This document shows, in pieces, positions 38,897 through 51,009 of a stretch of 64,000 bases of DNA. The position numbers and the translations under genes were made by a program. The notes below the pieces were generated by a model. That model made no database searches and had not been told where the DNA came from. It saw only the letters and a list, made by a program, of their open reading frames with translations. The stretch covers positions 88,522,846 to 88,586,845 of the forward strand of contig NC_061862.1 of assembly GCF_907164915.1 (NCBI RefSeq), in the 5' to 3' direction. This stretch comes from Impatiens glandulifera. Lineage: Eukaryota > Streptophyta > Magnoliopsida > Ericales > Balsaminaceae. Position 1 is the stretch's first letter. Every line of letters starts with the position of its first letter.

Positions 38897-41800
38897 TGTT
38901 GAATACATTTCATTTTGTTTGAGACCTAATAGAGATGAAATTGGTAGAAGTTAGATAAATTGTCTAGTGAAATCAATGCATGCAGTGATTTGTTTTTTAA
39001 ATAATTTAGATCTAGATCCTTCTTAGTTATTCTTAGTTATTCGATTTGGTTGACTTTTGGTTCAGACCAATTCAGATTGGTTTTGCTTACAACCCTAGAT
39101 GGCCAAAAGCTGAAAAATATTATTAGATGTAAAATCATAGATCTGATAACTCATGATTCTATATAGTTTTAATGAATAGTGAAAAAACTAAATTGTTCAT
39201 GCTAAATAATAATTAATCTAATATCTTATTATGTGAAAATGTCAAACAATGAAGTAATCTTTCTTTAAGGTTTTAATTAACCGTTTGCATTTAGGAAGAA
39301 CATCATTTTGACCGTTTCTATAGAAGATTGTCATTTTTTTCTTTGGTCAAAGAATAAAATAATTGAAAGATTAATTTTCAGCATACATGGACATGGATTT
39401 GAATTTGTTAAAACTAAGATATAATACTTTAAACATGTTTTTAAAATAAAAGTTCTTGATTCATATAAACTAGATAATATAAATTGTGTATTATAAATGT
39501 TTTATTACTTCAAAGTTCCCATTTTAACTGTACTATTACTAGTTAATTTACATTTTTTAGTTTTTGAGTTTTATTCATACTTAGATTTGTAAATATTTAG
39601 AATTTTAAGAATCTGAGTTTCTAGCTAATCCAATCAAAAGAATAAATGTAAAGTACAAAAAATTTTCAACAAAAATAAGTTTACAAATATTTTTGAACTT
39701 TGAATTCCAAATCTCTCTATATTTTAAAGTTTATGATTAAAACAAGAAAATTTTGATTTAAAAAAGTTATTAAGATTTCATATATTAAAAGCAATTTCAA
39801 ATCTCAAATGTTCCTCAAAACCATCACCAATCCTAACTTTTTAAATAACCCAATATTATTTAAATAACCTAGTACCCAACAAGGCCCTAAGTTGACATTT
39901 AAAAAAAGTATCAAGTTCTAATCCTAATCATCATCTATCAATAATGTAGACGTATATCATCAATTAAGGACATGCATAAGGTCTATCAAACTATCAACCT
40001 AATCTAATCATATATATGTCCTAAACAAATGGTAACATGTTTATCTTGATAAACAATTAAAAACAATCAAAGCATGCTTTAGAATCAAAAAACTTAAATT
40101 GCAGATCCTTTTGTTAATGGAATGGATGGTTTATTTACCCGACTCATATACTAACACCAAAATTCAAATCGATATAGTGCGAGAACCTAATAATTTAAAA
40201 TTAATAGTTATTATATATATTATGTGAATATATGAGCATCTAAAATTAATTGTCGTTTAAAATTTTTAATATTAAGAGCACACCATTCCAGAGTAGAAAA
40301 TAACTATTAAATTTCAAGATAATTAAATTACTTTTAATTTAATAGAATCTGTCATTCAAATTATTTAAAACTCTCTCGTTAACGATTTCATTAATAAAAG
40401 ATATTAAAAAACTAGTGAACGTTATAATATGCTTGGACTCGTTAAAAATGAATATAAATAATTTACATCAAATTCAAATGTAAATTTCTGATGCCAACAA
40501 ATAATATTAATAATGGATAAGATACTTTAACATGATTTTGTTTCAAATAAACTAGATAATCTAAATTGTGTATTATATATTTTTATTACTTCTAAGTTTC
40601 CTGTTATACAACTTGCAAGTGGACAACAAATCTTGATTTACAAAATGATAAATATGTCAGCACATTAAAAACAATTTTGAGCTTAACTCAAATTCAAGTT
40701 CGGTTATCACAAGTTCAAGATTACCCTCTTTTTTTTTCTTTTTCATCTTTTTTTTTATCCTGACCATCTTTATAAATGAAACAAATATGAATACACCATA
40801 GGTAAGATATTGAGCAATAAAATTTAAAGACTTTTACTTTGATTTAATTATTCAAGAAAATTATAAGCTAGTTCAAGATTTAAAATTAGAAGGGACGATA
40901 TTATTATGCATTGAAATTTTTTATAAATAAAATACAAATTCTTCTTAAAACTAAAACTCAATTAAACTTGAATTAATTCACCAATAGTTCAACAGACTAA
41001 ACCCAAAACATTATATCAAATTAATATTCAACAAGCCTTCAAAAATGAATTAAAGAACATATTTCAACAACAATTTTATTTTATTTTTCAAGAGGTTACA
41101 CATTCTTAATCATTTCAAAGCAATTTAGTTACATTTATCAACCATAAACACTGAGAAATTAGTTTCTAATTGGAGACTAACATAGTAAATTAATCTTCAC
41201 ATCAATGTTAGAGTTGAAGAAACATATGATAGAAGATAAAAATCATAATATATATAATCGGTGAGAGAGTGTTAAAGATGCATCAATTCAGAGAATTATT
41301 AATGATAATTTGTTGAATGAAAATAAAAATAAAAACTAAAAAAATGTTAATTTTAAAAAAATTGTCACTTAATCCTCTTTGCATTCAAAACGTTGCATTA
41401 AACATGGACTTTAACAATTTTCTTAACTAAACATTGCAAATACCCAGTGGCAGATTTGAATTATTGTTTACTTGTTTCAACATCATTTTCATTCAATCCA
41501 AGTATATTAATGTTAAAAATCTTTTTTCTAAATGGTTAATATATATTTGGTATAGGTTTTGCAATATATGTTTTATTAATAAATTCGTTGTTTTACAATA
41601 AAAATTCTAATAAGCTAAATCTATTAAATAATAAAAATATATTTAACATAAATTGCAATAACTTATAAACAACAAATATATGAAAATTAATCAATAAACT
41701 TTGCATATTTCTATGAAAAGTAGATTAAATTTTCATACCTACATTATCTATATGATATGAAACGTATATTCAACAAAAATTGCAATACCTATACTATCTG

Positions 41801-42855
41801 TATGAAACTCATATTCTTACAAAACTGAATTAGTTTATAAAAGTATGTAATTCAATACTATTTGCAATAACTTATTAAATTTCGTAATGCAATACACTTC
41901 GCAATATATATATTTTTAATTTGCATAATCAATTACAAATATTTCTGTAATTCGATTTGCATTATTTAGTTTGTAATTCTATTTATATTGCTCAATTTAT
42001 ATAATATTTTAATATTATAGCATTATCATTTGCATTATACTTATATAATTGATCTACAACTTTTTTTGCATTGTCACAGCTAAAATTATATTATTAATAA
42101 TACTGTAATTATTCTTGCAATTACCTTGTTCACAACTTGGCATTATTATTAACAATAACTTATACAACTTCATTTACATTATTTGAAATGCACGATTTAC
42201 ATAATTCTATATAATATATTTTCAAATTTTGCATTAAATTTGCATAATTTTTATAACATTTTACGCATTATTTCAAAAACTAATATTACAATTCAAATTA
42301 ATTCAATTTCAAATGATTCTCTCTATAAATAATAACAAAGGCTTTTAGGATTATCTATTTCCTTCTTTGTCTTTTCTTGCATTCAAACTTGTGAGATGTT
42401 AAAAAATAGAAAAATTTAAATTGTAAAGCGTAAGAAATTTAAAAAACGGTCAATATTAACTGGTAAAACCTTAGGGGCGTTGTGAGACATAGCGTCTAAA
42501 ACACCATTTCTCACACGTAACCAAACACCGAACTCACTCTCTTAATTTTCTAATTTTTTAATTTAAGTGGTGACTCTTTAGTCGTGAGATTAATTAATAT
42601 TGAAAAATCTAATGAAAGCCTACGACTTCCCATTAAAAAACTCTCAATCTCTTTCAGATTATTCGGAAAAGTAAGTTATGGAGTCATTTATAAAGTCTCG
42701 GTTTTCAACTTTAATTTCTAATAACCTTAAAATTAATTCACTCACATTTTTCAAAATCAACTTTTAAAGAGCGTCTCGGATTTATTCAAACTCGTTGATA
42801 AAAAATGTTTTTAAAATTGATCACACAAACACCCTAACTTTAGTACGTTAAACCT
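38897..42855. other. AT-rich intergenic sequence
   Basis: No gene recognised over about 4 kb. From about 41570 to 42260 short words TTTGCATTAT, GCAATAACTTAT and TTTGTAATTC recur irregularly, suggesting an old short-period repeat. Confidence 0.4.
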
Positions 42856-42860
42856 CCCCT

Positions 42861-43230
42861 CCATTAGAATGATACGCAACATGGAATATTTTCCTGGCAT
42901 GGGCTTAGACCCAAATGCCAATGGCATGCCATCATTCCCGCAACCATGTTGTAACATGGATTGCCCGGTCTAGGATACATTCCTACAAGATTCGAAGAAA
43001 TCCGCAAGGAAAGGATATCGAAATGACGCATAGTTGTTCCACCAACCTTGAATGTACAGTTCATCCGGGAGGGACAAAGCACCAAATGCTTTGACTTTCC
43101 CGAACCCTTTACCAATCCAGATTTATACAGAGGTTTTCCTAGTTCGAAATCTTTTCAGATTGTCCTCATAATCCTAACACTTCTGTTTGCATGGTTGGTA
43201 AAAGAACGGACTATTGTTGCGACGCCTTAG
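42861..43230 (+). pseudogene. Possible Ty3/gypsy (Tat/Ogre-type) polyprotein fragment
   Basis: The plus-strand frames read YFPGMGLDPNANGMPSFPQ and, after a shift, LGYIPTRFEEIRKERISK, stop, then RIVVPPTLNVQFIREGQ and FDFPEPFTNPDL. The G-M-G-L ... LGY-PT pattern resembles the region between gag and protease of Tat/Ogre-type plant retrotransposons. The GC content is clearly higher than the surroundings. This is pattern recognition only. Confidence 0.35.
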
Positions 43231-43760
43231 AAAACTTGGCTCAGACTTCCAAGACAATTGATCCAGCTTAGGAAGCCAAGTTTTCCTTTCTTCAACTAAC
43301 CGACTCTCTTTCATTCGTCGGTAGGTCCTACCGAGAAACATAACCTAGGACAGACAAGCCCGACCGAGGCTTGTTCTCTAGGACCGAGAGGTCCGTCCGA
43401 TGTTCTTCAGTTAGGCAAGAGGTTAGACATAGGACCAAGAACTCCCGAACTTAGTACCGATGGCTTCCACCTAGGACTAAGAGGTCCGATCGAGTGGTTA
43501 AACCTAGAAACGAGGAATCTCAACCTCGAGCGAGAATTACCAAATCTATGACTGATAAAGTTAGCCTAGGGCTATCCTAGGTCTGGTGGATTTTACACCC
43601 CAACCGATAATCCCAACTAAGGACTGAGAGTCCTTAACACCACGACCGAGACTCTTAGCCCGAACTAATGGGTTCGATCGAGGGTCCTAAACCCCGACAT
43701 GTGAAAATGAACCCAATGCCTAGGACACCGATTCTAAGGCATGTTTGATTCCCTTTTCAA
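43231..43760. repeat. GC-richer region with repeated GACCGAG/TAGGAC words
   Basis: Words such as GACCGAG, CTAGGACCGAGAGGTCC, CTAGGACTAAGAGGTCCG and GACTGAGAGTCC recur. Many form short inverted repeats (GGACCGAGAGGTCC). GACCGAG is also the signature word of the gypsy element at 3335-9726, but the two regions are not alignable by eye. Probably non-coding retrotransposon sequence next to the fragment at 42861-43230. Confidence 0.4.
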
Positions 43761-44370
43761 TATTATAAAGTTATTTTTATAATTTTGGAACCTCAAACCA
43801 TTTTCTTAAAATACCGAAAAATTAGAAAATGATTTCAAAATATTTTTGGGATATTTCCACAAAAAAATTTTTTTGATAAAGGCTTGTTTGTGATTTATGT
43901 TTAAACCCTAATGCTTTTAAATGATTAATGTTATTTAGGCACTTTCCTCTATAAGTTATCATCATCAACATTTACCAATATTTAAATAATTGTTTTTACA
44001 ATTATTTAAATAATGCACTAACATATTGTATGCTTAGGATCGGAAGTATAATCGGTCAAAATAAAATATTGTACAACCAATTTTCAAAAACTAAATTTAT
44101 AAGTTGAGACCGTTTTTAAAACGGGTATGATGGATGAAACGCGAAAGCCTTTTTAGAATATTAACAAAGTACGAACTAAAAGAAATTATAGTCAATACAT
44201 TTGTACACGTATGCTATTTTTATTGATTTTCAAAAAAATCAATTAGCGACTCTGTTTTAAAATAAATAATTTTTTAAATTAAGACAAGACAGGTGTGTGG
44301 TGTTTAGTGACTCACAAAGTGTTATAAATGTGAGCAAGAATCAAAATTTCATTCACATTCAAAACACATC
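43761..44370. other. Intergenic sequence
   Basis: No gene or clear repeat recognised. Confidence 0.35.
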
Positions 44371-44374
44371 AAAA

Positions 44375-44525
44375 GAAAATAACATTTGATCCGTGAAGTA
44401 CTCGAGAAGTTATACTTGGAGAAAGTGCATACGAATGAGAACGTGTCAGATATGATGACAAAGAGTTTGACAAAAGGTAAGAATGAGATATGTTGTGTTC
44501 AAACCGGTATGGTTCTGACAGGGGT
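44375..44525 (+). pseudogene. Ty1/copia RNase H C-terminal fragment
   Basis: The translation VLEKLYLEKVHTNENVSDM then MTKSLTKGKNE matches the conserved end of copia RNase H (HT-ENVADMLTK). A stop follows near 44525. The sequence immediately downstream (GGAAGTGTGAGAATTGTTGAGG) could be polypurine tract and LTR start, but no LTR pair was found. Confidence 0.65.
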
Positions 44526-44971
44526 ATCACAATGATAAATGTTTATAGCAACATTCTCCTATGGCTCGGAAGTGTGAGAATTGTTGAGGTGTTTCTTGCC
44601 ATTAGGTGGGGTTTTATCTTCCGGGTAAGTGAACGGATCATAATTTTCTGTTATGAAAACGGGTTAGGCATAAATACATTTTTTAGTATTTTTCTTTTAA
44701 AGTAAAGTTGAGAGAGAGAGAGAGTAAACATATCTAAGGTTTTTTTATTTTTCTTTATCTTTGACTAATCTAGATAGAGAGGTTGTGAGAATTTTTAATT
44801 GTAGAGTATTTCAATCATTTCTAGTGTAATCATTTTTTTTTATTTGAAAGCATGATTTCATTTTTAAGAAGATCCGTGGTTTTGTTTTTGCAGAACCCAA
44901 CATTTAGATACATCAGACAAGGAATATGAAGAAAGTGTTTCATTTAAGTCCAATGATGATAGAATTATAAA

Positions 44972-45681
44972 GGGAAGAATGTCAACTTTATCATCGAACT
45001 ATAACGAAATATTCACGTATATCACTGAACTAATTTTTGTTCGTTCATACCACTGTAGTTGAACTTAATGTTCATCTATATCAGTGGTTAACAAAAACAT
45101 CCAAGTCCATTAAGTTTTTCGTTAAATGATAACACATGTGATTGATATGTCATTTTTTTAAAATTAATATATATTATACTTTTTTATTCATAATTTTTAA
45201 ATAATAAAACTTTTATATTTTCATAGACATTAACCAAACAATATAGACATTTTGAGAGACAATAATAATAATTCAATTTTTTTATTAATATATTTTTAAC
45301 ATTTATTTTTATTAAAGAATTTTATTATTTAAAAATATTAACAAAAATAAATGTTGAAAATATATTAATTAAAAAAAATGAATTATTATTTATGCTTCAA
45401 TTTATTTGATTAATATCTTTGAAAATGTAAATTAAGTTTTATTATTTAAAATAGTAATTAAAAATAAATATATAATATATATATTAATTTTAAAAAAGAT
45501 GACATGTTAATCATACGTGTCATCATTTAACAGAAAACTTAACAGATTTGGATATTTTTTGTCTAGCAGTGATATAAATAAACATTAAACTCAAGTACAA
45601 TGGTATGAACGAACAAAAATTAGTTCAGTGATATACGTGAATATTGCGTTATAGTTCGATAGTAAAATTGACATTCTTCCC
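44972..45681. mobile_element. Mutator-like MITE with long terminal inverted repeats
   Basis: The ends are inverted repeats over more than 200 bp, beginning GGGAAGAATGTCAACTTTA(T/C) and sharing CGAACTATAACG, ATTCACGTATATCACTGAAC and TTTTTGTTCGTTCATACCA. A perfect 10-bp direct repeat gaattataaa flanks it (44962-44971 and 45682-45691), which fits Mutator-like insertion (usually 9-11 bp). The 710-bp element has no coding capacity and lies about 550 bp beyond the 3' end of the calcium pump gene. Confidence 0.85.
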
Positions 45682-45885
45682 GAATTATAAATATAACTTA
45701 TCGGGTGCATGTATAATAATTTAGAAGATTAATTATGTTTATAATCTTATTTTTTTAAATGTTATTACGTTAAATAAGTTATGAACATTAATTTAGACTT
45801 TTAGTGAAAAAGTAAGTATAATATCTTTATTATATTTACATTTAAATTTATTTATATTTATATAGTGAAAATATTTCTAACGGCT

Positions 45886-45965
45886 TAGGTACCACCTAAG
45901 CACTCGAGGCAGTAGACAGTTACTTACCGCCTCGCTCCAGTCTACCGCCGTTTAAAACACTGACT
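45886..45965. repeat. Fragment of a CGCC-rich transposon end
   Basis: The stretch CTTAGGTACCACCTAAGCAC ... TACCGCCTCGC ... ACCGCCGTTTAAAACACTG has the look of the ends of plant hAT-like elements (GCC-rich words ending in TTTAAAACACTG). No partner end seen. Confidence 0.3.
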
Positions 45966-46237
45966 AAACAAAATAAGCATAATCTATAAGATAAAATTTT
46001 GACAACATAAAATTTTGACATATTATAAATTGATGCATAAAGTATGTGGCATGCTCCGCAAAATGTAACTTAAAAGAAATTCATGTCAACTAAACATTGA
46101 AAAGCTGTTGAAGAATATCGAGATAATCATAAAGTAACTCAAACTCAAAATGTCTTGCCCTGTTAACAAATCTTGATTTTTCTTTTAAGTTAGAAAAGTT
46201 TGATGTTACCGGATATCATGTTTATTCATCAAGCTAT

Positions 46238-49200
46238 TTAGGCTTCACCGGGAATTAGATCATAACCGTCATGGTGCTTAGGCGATGACGAATTTTGAAC
46301 TGGTATGCACTTTAAGACGACGGATATTGGCAGACCTATTGCACCAATTATGATGCTTAGAAGCCATAACTGCCAACTTAATTGAACCGTGCTGGCAAAT
46401 GTCCCAAGGAATTCTACTATGATGGCTTGGAATGCTACCGTTGCAGCTATGACGATCAAGAAGACAGAGCTGCTGAAAAGACCCTTGAAAACATTTATTT
46501 TCTCCATGTCTCGACTGTTTATCTCGTTAAATACCTGAAAAATAATACAACATTATCATATCTATCTAATCTAGTTCATTAGTATGTATATTTAAATCTA
46601 GACTATTATCACCTAGTCTCATGTATTTTAGCATGGACAATAATACCTGGCAGAAGACGAAGGTGTTGAAAATGAAGGTGTTGAGAATAGCTGTAGAATC
46701 GGAGCCTTTTAGCCGGAGAATATTCTTTCCGTCGAAAGTGAGAAGTCCTAACACAATCAATTGGTAAGCACTCTGACCGAGAATATTCCTCCACATGATC
46801 TTGGTTATAAAACTTTCTCCTCTCCCAACAGGAGGCCTTTGCATCAGCCCATCATGTGGTGGTTCAGTAGCCAGTGCTAATGCTCCAAGAGTGTCCATTA
46901 TTAAGTTTACCCACAGCAATTGAACAGCAGTAAGTGGTGCAGATCCTGTTTTAATTTATCAACTTTTAATTAAAAGATTTATCAACGTGTTTTCAAATGA
47001 ACCACTGAAATTTGGAGGCGCACCAACCTGTGATACACGCGGATGCGAAATTCAGCACAAGAGCAACGACATTGACTGTTAACTGAAACTGCACGAATTT
47101 CTGAATGTTTAAGTACACAGCCCGTCCCCATTTCGCCACATTTACTATAGTCTTGAAATTGTCATCCAATATGATCACATCAGCATTTTCTTTGGCAACC
47201 TAAATTTATACCCCCATATCAAATTAACCAACCAAAAAACAAAAATGAAACAGTTATTCAAATCAAAATCAAAATCAAAATCAAAATCAAACCTCTGTTC
47301 CAGCAATACCCATAGCAAGCCCAATATCAGATTCATGTAAAGCAGGAGCATCGTTTGTTCCATCGCCAGTAACCGCGACAACCTCTCTAAACATACCCCT
47401 CAGGTTGGTCACCAGCATGTGTTTGTCCAAAGGAAGCGATCGAGCCATAACCTACATTTGTTTCATATCCAAGCTATTTAGGATAACAAAAAAAACTCCA
47501 AAAAATGTTCTCTATAAAAATGAAAACCTGAATTTTGGGAATGATTTCCCTCAGTTCTGCAGGAGATTTATTGCGAAAATCAGGCCCTTCTATAGCCAAA
47601 CCACCATCGGTAAGTATTCCACATTCTTTAGCAATGGCTTTAGCCGTGTTTATATTATCTCCAGTGACCATTCGAACACTTATCCCAGCATCCAAACAAC
47701 TCTTAACCGCATCCTTAACACCCGGTCGAACAGGATCCTTAATCCCAACAAGCGCTATCAATGTATACTCACAATCCGGAATTGGACCATCGTTAATATC
47801 ATCATCATTAACATCTTTATAAGCCAAACAAAGAGTTCTAAGTGCTTCAGACGCAAATCTATTAATAACATCGGTAACAAACATTTCCTGTTCATTCGAC
47901 ATACTAATAACTTCCCCATCTCCGATAACCATCTTATCACACATTTTCAAAATAATCTCGGACGCACCTTTAACATACGCTCTCTGAGACCCGTTTGGAA
48001 GCGCCACAAGAACAGACATTGTCTTCTTAACCGAATTAAACGGTTCAACTTTCAAGATACTAATTTCCCGCCGCTGAGCAAAGAAATCCCCGCCCATTTT
48101 CAAACCATACCCAAGTAAAGCTGATTCAGTGGGTGTCCCTAAAATTGATTCCTTCCCATCTTTCCCTTTCACAATCTCCGATCCCGTGTTCTGAAATATC
48201 GCCTGCAATAGCAACTCCGCAACGTTTCCAGATATATTTTCTTGGTTTTCATCATCCTTAACTTCTTTCTCGTTTTCACATAACCATATCTTCGTAACCA
48301 CCATCTGGTTCGTGGTTAAAGTACCTGTTTTATCCGTGCAAATGCATGTAGCCGAACCCATAGTCTCGCAAGCAGCCAGATGTCTAACGAGGGCCCTTTC
48401 GCTCATCAACTTCTTCATAGCAAAAGCCAGACTAAGTGTAACAGCAAGTGGCAGCCCCTCAGGAACTGCAACCACGATTATAGTAACAGCAGTAGCGAAA
48501 TAGTTTAAAAGCTGGAGCGCATCCGAAGAAGACCATTGAGTGAATTCACCATTGATAGCTTTAGTCACTAGAAACCTTATCAAGAGAACTACAAACGTTA
48601 AAACAGCAAAACCCAAACCGATCTTCCCAATAACAGTAGCAACACCATTTAGCTTCACCTGCAATGGGGTCTCGTCTTCACCTCCTTCACTCAAGGTTTC
48701 CATCAACTTACCCCATTCGGTCCTCATACCGACAGTTGTAATCAACATTTTACCCGAACCATCCTGCACTTTAGTCCCACCAAGAAGGAAAGGTTTCGTC
48801 TTGTCTATATTAACAGGTTCACTTTCACCCGACAAGCTTGATTCATCGATCAACAAACTATACCCCGATATGAATATCCCATCAGCAGGAACTTGATCAC
48901 CTATCGATAAATGCACAACATCACCAACCACCAAATCAAAAATGGACACTTTTTGCCTATACCCATCTCGGGTGACTTGAACAATAATATTCTTCTTCTC
49001 CTTATCTAAATCCTTAAACTGCAATGATTGTCTGTAATCACTAATAGCAGTGACGAACACAACCAAGAATATACTAAGGAGGATTCCAACTCCATCATAC
49101 ATGCCACTAGGCCAGCCTTCTGTGGCTAAACCGACACCAATCGAAACAACAGCACATACCATAAGGATTATAAGTGTTATATCATGAAGTGCATCCCAAA

Positions 49201-50122
49201 CAAATGTCCAAAAACCTTTTGAAGGAGCCTCTGCATATTTATTCACTCCATAAACATTTTGTCTGATGGCAATATCAGTTTGCTTAACGCCTTCATCAAA
49301 TGAGACATTGATTCTCGAGGCTATACCCTCAACTCCCCCAAGCGATTTTAGTTGTTTAATGTTGTGGGAACGCACAAAAGATGCGAGTTCGTTTGGGTGG
49401 ATCTTGAAGCCTGCTTCTCTAGCTTCATCAGATAGCTCCTTCCCCACACCTCCACCTATATTATACCAAAAGAAAATGTTTTTATTTTCTTTCTAAACAC
49501 TTTAAGGTGAAATATAAACAATGTCGAGGTACCTTCAATCAAAATGAGAGCTGCTTTCTGAACCACGATTAGAATACGCAATTGTTCCTAATAGACAATT
49601 TGATAAACAAATAGAATCAGTGACAAAAGAACTGTAAAAAAACATGCAAAAAATAACTGAACTGCTTCTGGAACAATTGCAGTTATTAGCTTCAAGAGCT
49701 CTTTTATGTGAGTTTTTCAAATATTTACAAGGCGAGTCAAGTCAAGAACCATACTCTCATGCAATTATAAACATCATACTATTTTGAATTAAATAGTCAT
49801 TTCTGTTGAATATCAATTATTATATATTTCAAATTATATTAACAGTGTTATTGCACATTTTCAAATAATACAAACAATAAACAATGTTTTATATCAATAT
49901 TGAACAACCCGTCCATTTGGCTTGGTTGTGCATTATGCATAGTATTTATATTTATATTTATATTTTTTAATCAAAACTGTCTAGTTGTATTGTCAGCCTG
50001 TTCATTTTGATTGTATTAGTCAATATGGACCATACACTATGTCATCAATAACCGACAACCGTCAGCCTTGTTTGAAATTTAATTTTGTTTTTGATCAATA
50101 TTTTATATGATAAACAGTTGGC

Positions 50123-50159
<37 letters not shown>

Positions 50160-50346
50160 TTAGAATTATGATTTATTACATGAAAATAAGAAAAAGGAAG
50201 GTAAATAAATAGTTAATGATAATATATCTCCCACTAAATTTTGTTAGAAAAAACTCACAAACCAAACAAGCCCCAGGAGTGAAGTTTCCAGGAAACTTCG
50301 TCTCATGTGGACTTTAAGGCCATTATTTCATTCATTCCACTTTTGA

Positions 50347-50385
<39 letters not shown>

Positions 50386-50954
50386 CTATTACAAATTAAT
50401 TTTTCAATCAAATCACTTATCAACAATCATATCACTCATTTCATTAATTAAAATACTAAAATACCCTCTATTTTAAATTATTATTTTTTATTTTATTCAT
50501 ATCAATATTTTTAATTCTTTTTATCAAAAATAATTATTACCTCCTCAAAATCATCATCGATCATTACTTTTTTCTCTCTAAATTTTTTCCAAAAAAAAAC
50601 CATCCTAACAAGACCTAAACTTTTGTAATTGGTTCATATACTTTATGAGTGGATTTTATTATTTTATTTTATTATTTATTTTAAATATATATTTAATAAT
50701 AATTATTATTCTTTATCAAATTAATTACTTTCGATGAATGAAATGACTTTTTTTTATATTGATTTTTTTTTAAACTAGGGGTCTTAAATTAAAGTCTTGG
50801 TCCTACTAGTACAAAAGAGAATTAAGTGCCACAGACAGAATTAAAATTGAAAACTTATGTGGAGCCCACTACACAAAATAATCGTTTCCAGACTTTAAAA
50901 AAAAATAGTTTTAAAAATTCAAATTACTTAAATTTTTTATTAAATAAGAGTTTT

Positions 50955-51009
<55 letters not shown>

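Noticed and set aside
42864..43115. 83-aa minus-strand frame
   Set aside because: Antisense to the Tat-like fragment, whose plus-strand frames are more convincing.
47405..48118. 237-aa plus-strand frame
   Set aside because: Antisense to the large calcium pump exon, low-complexity composition (many I, N, T, R); no domain.
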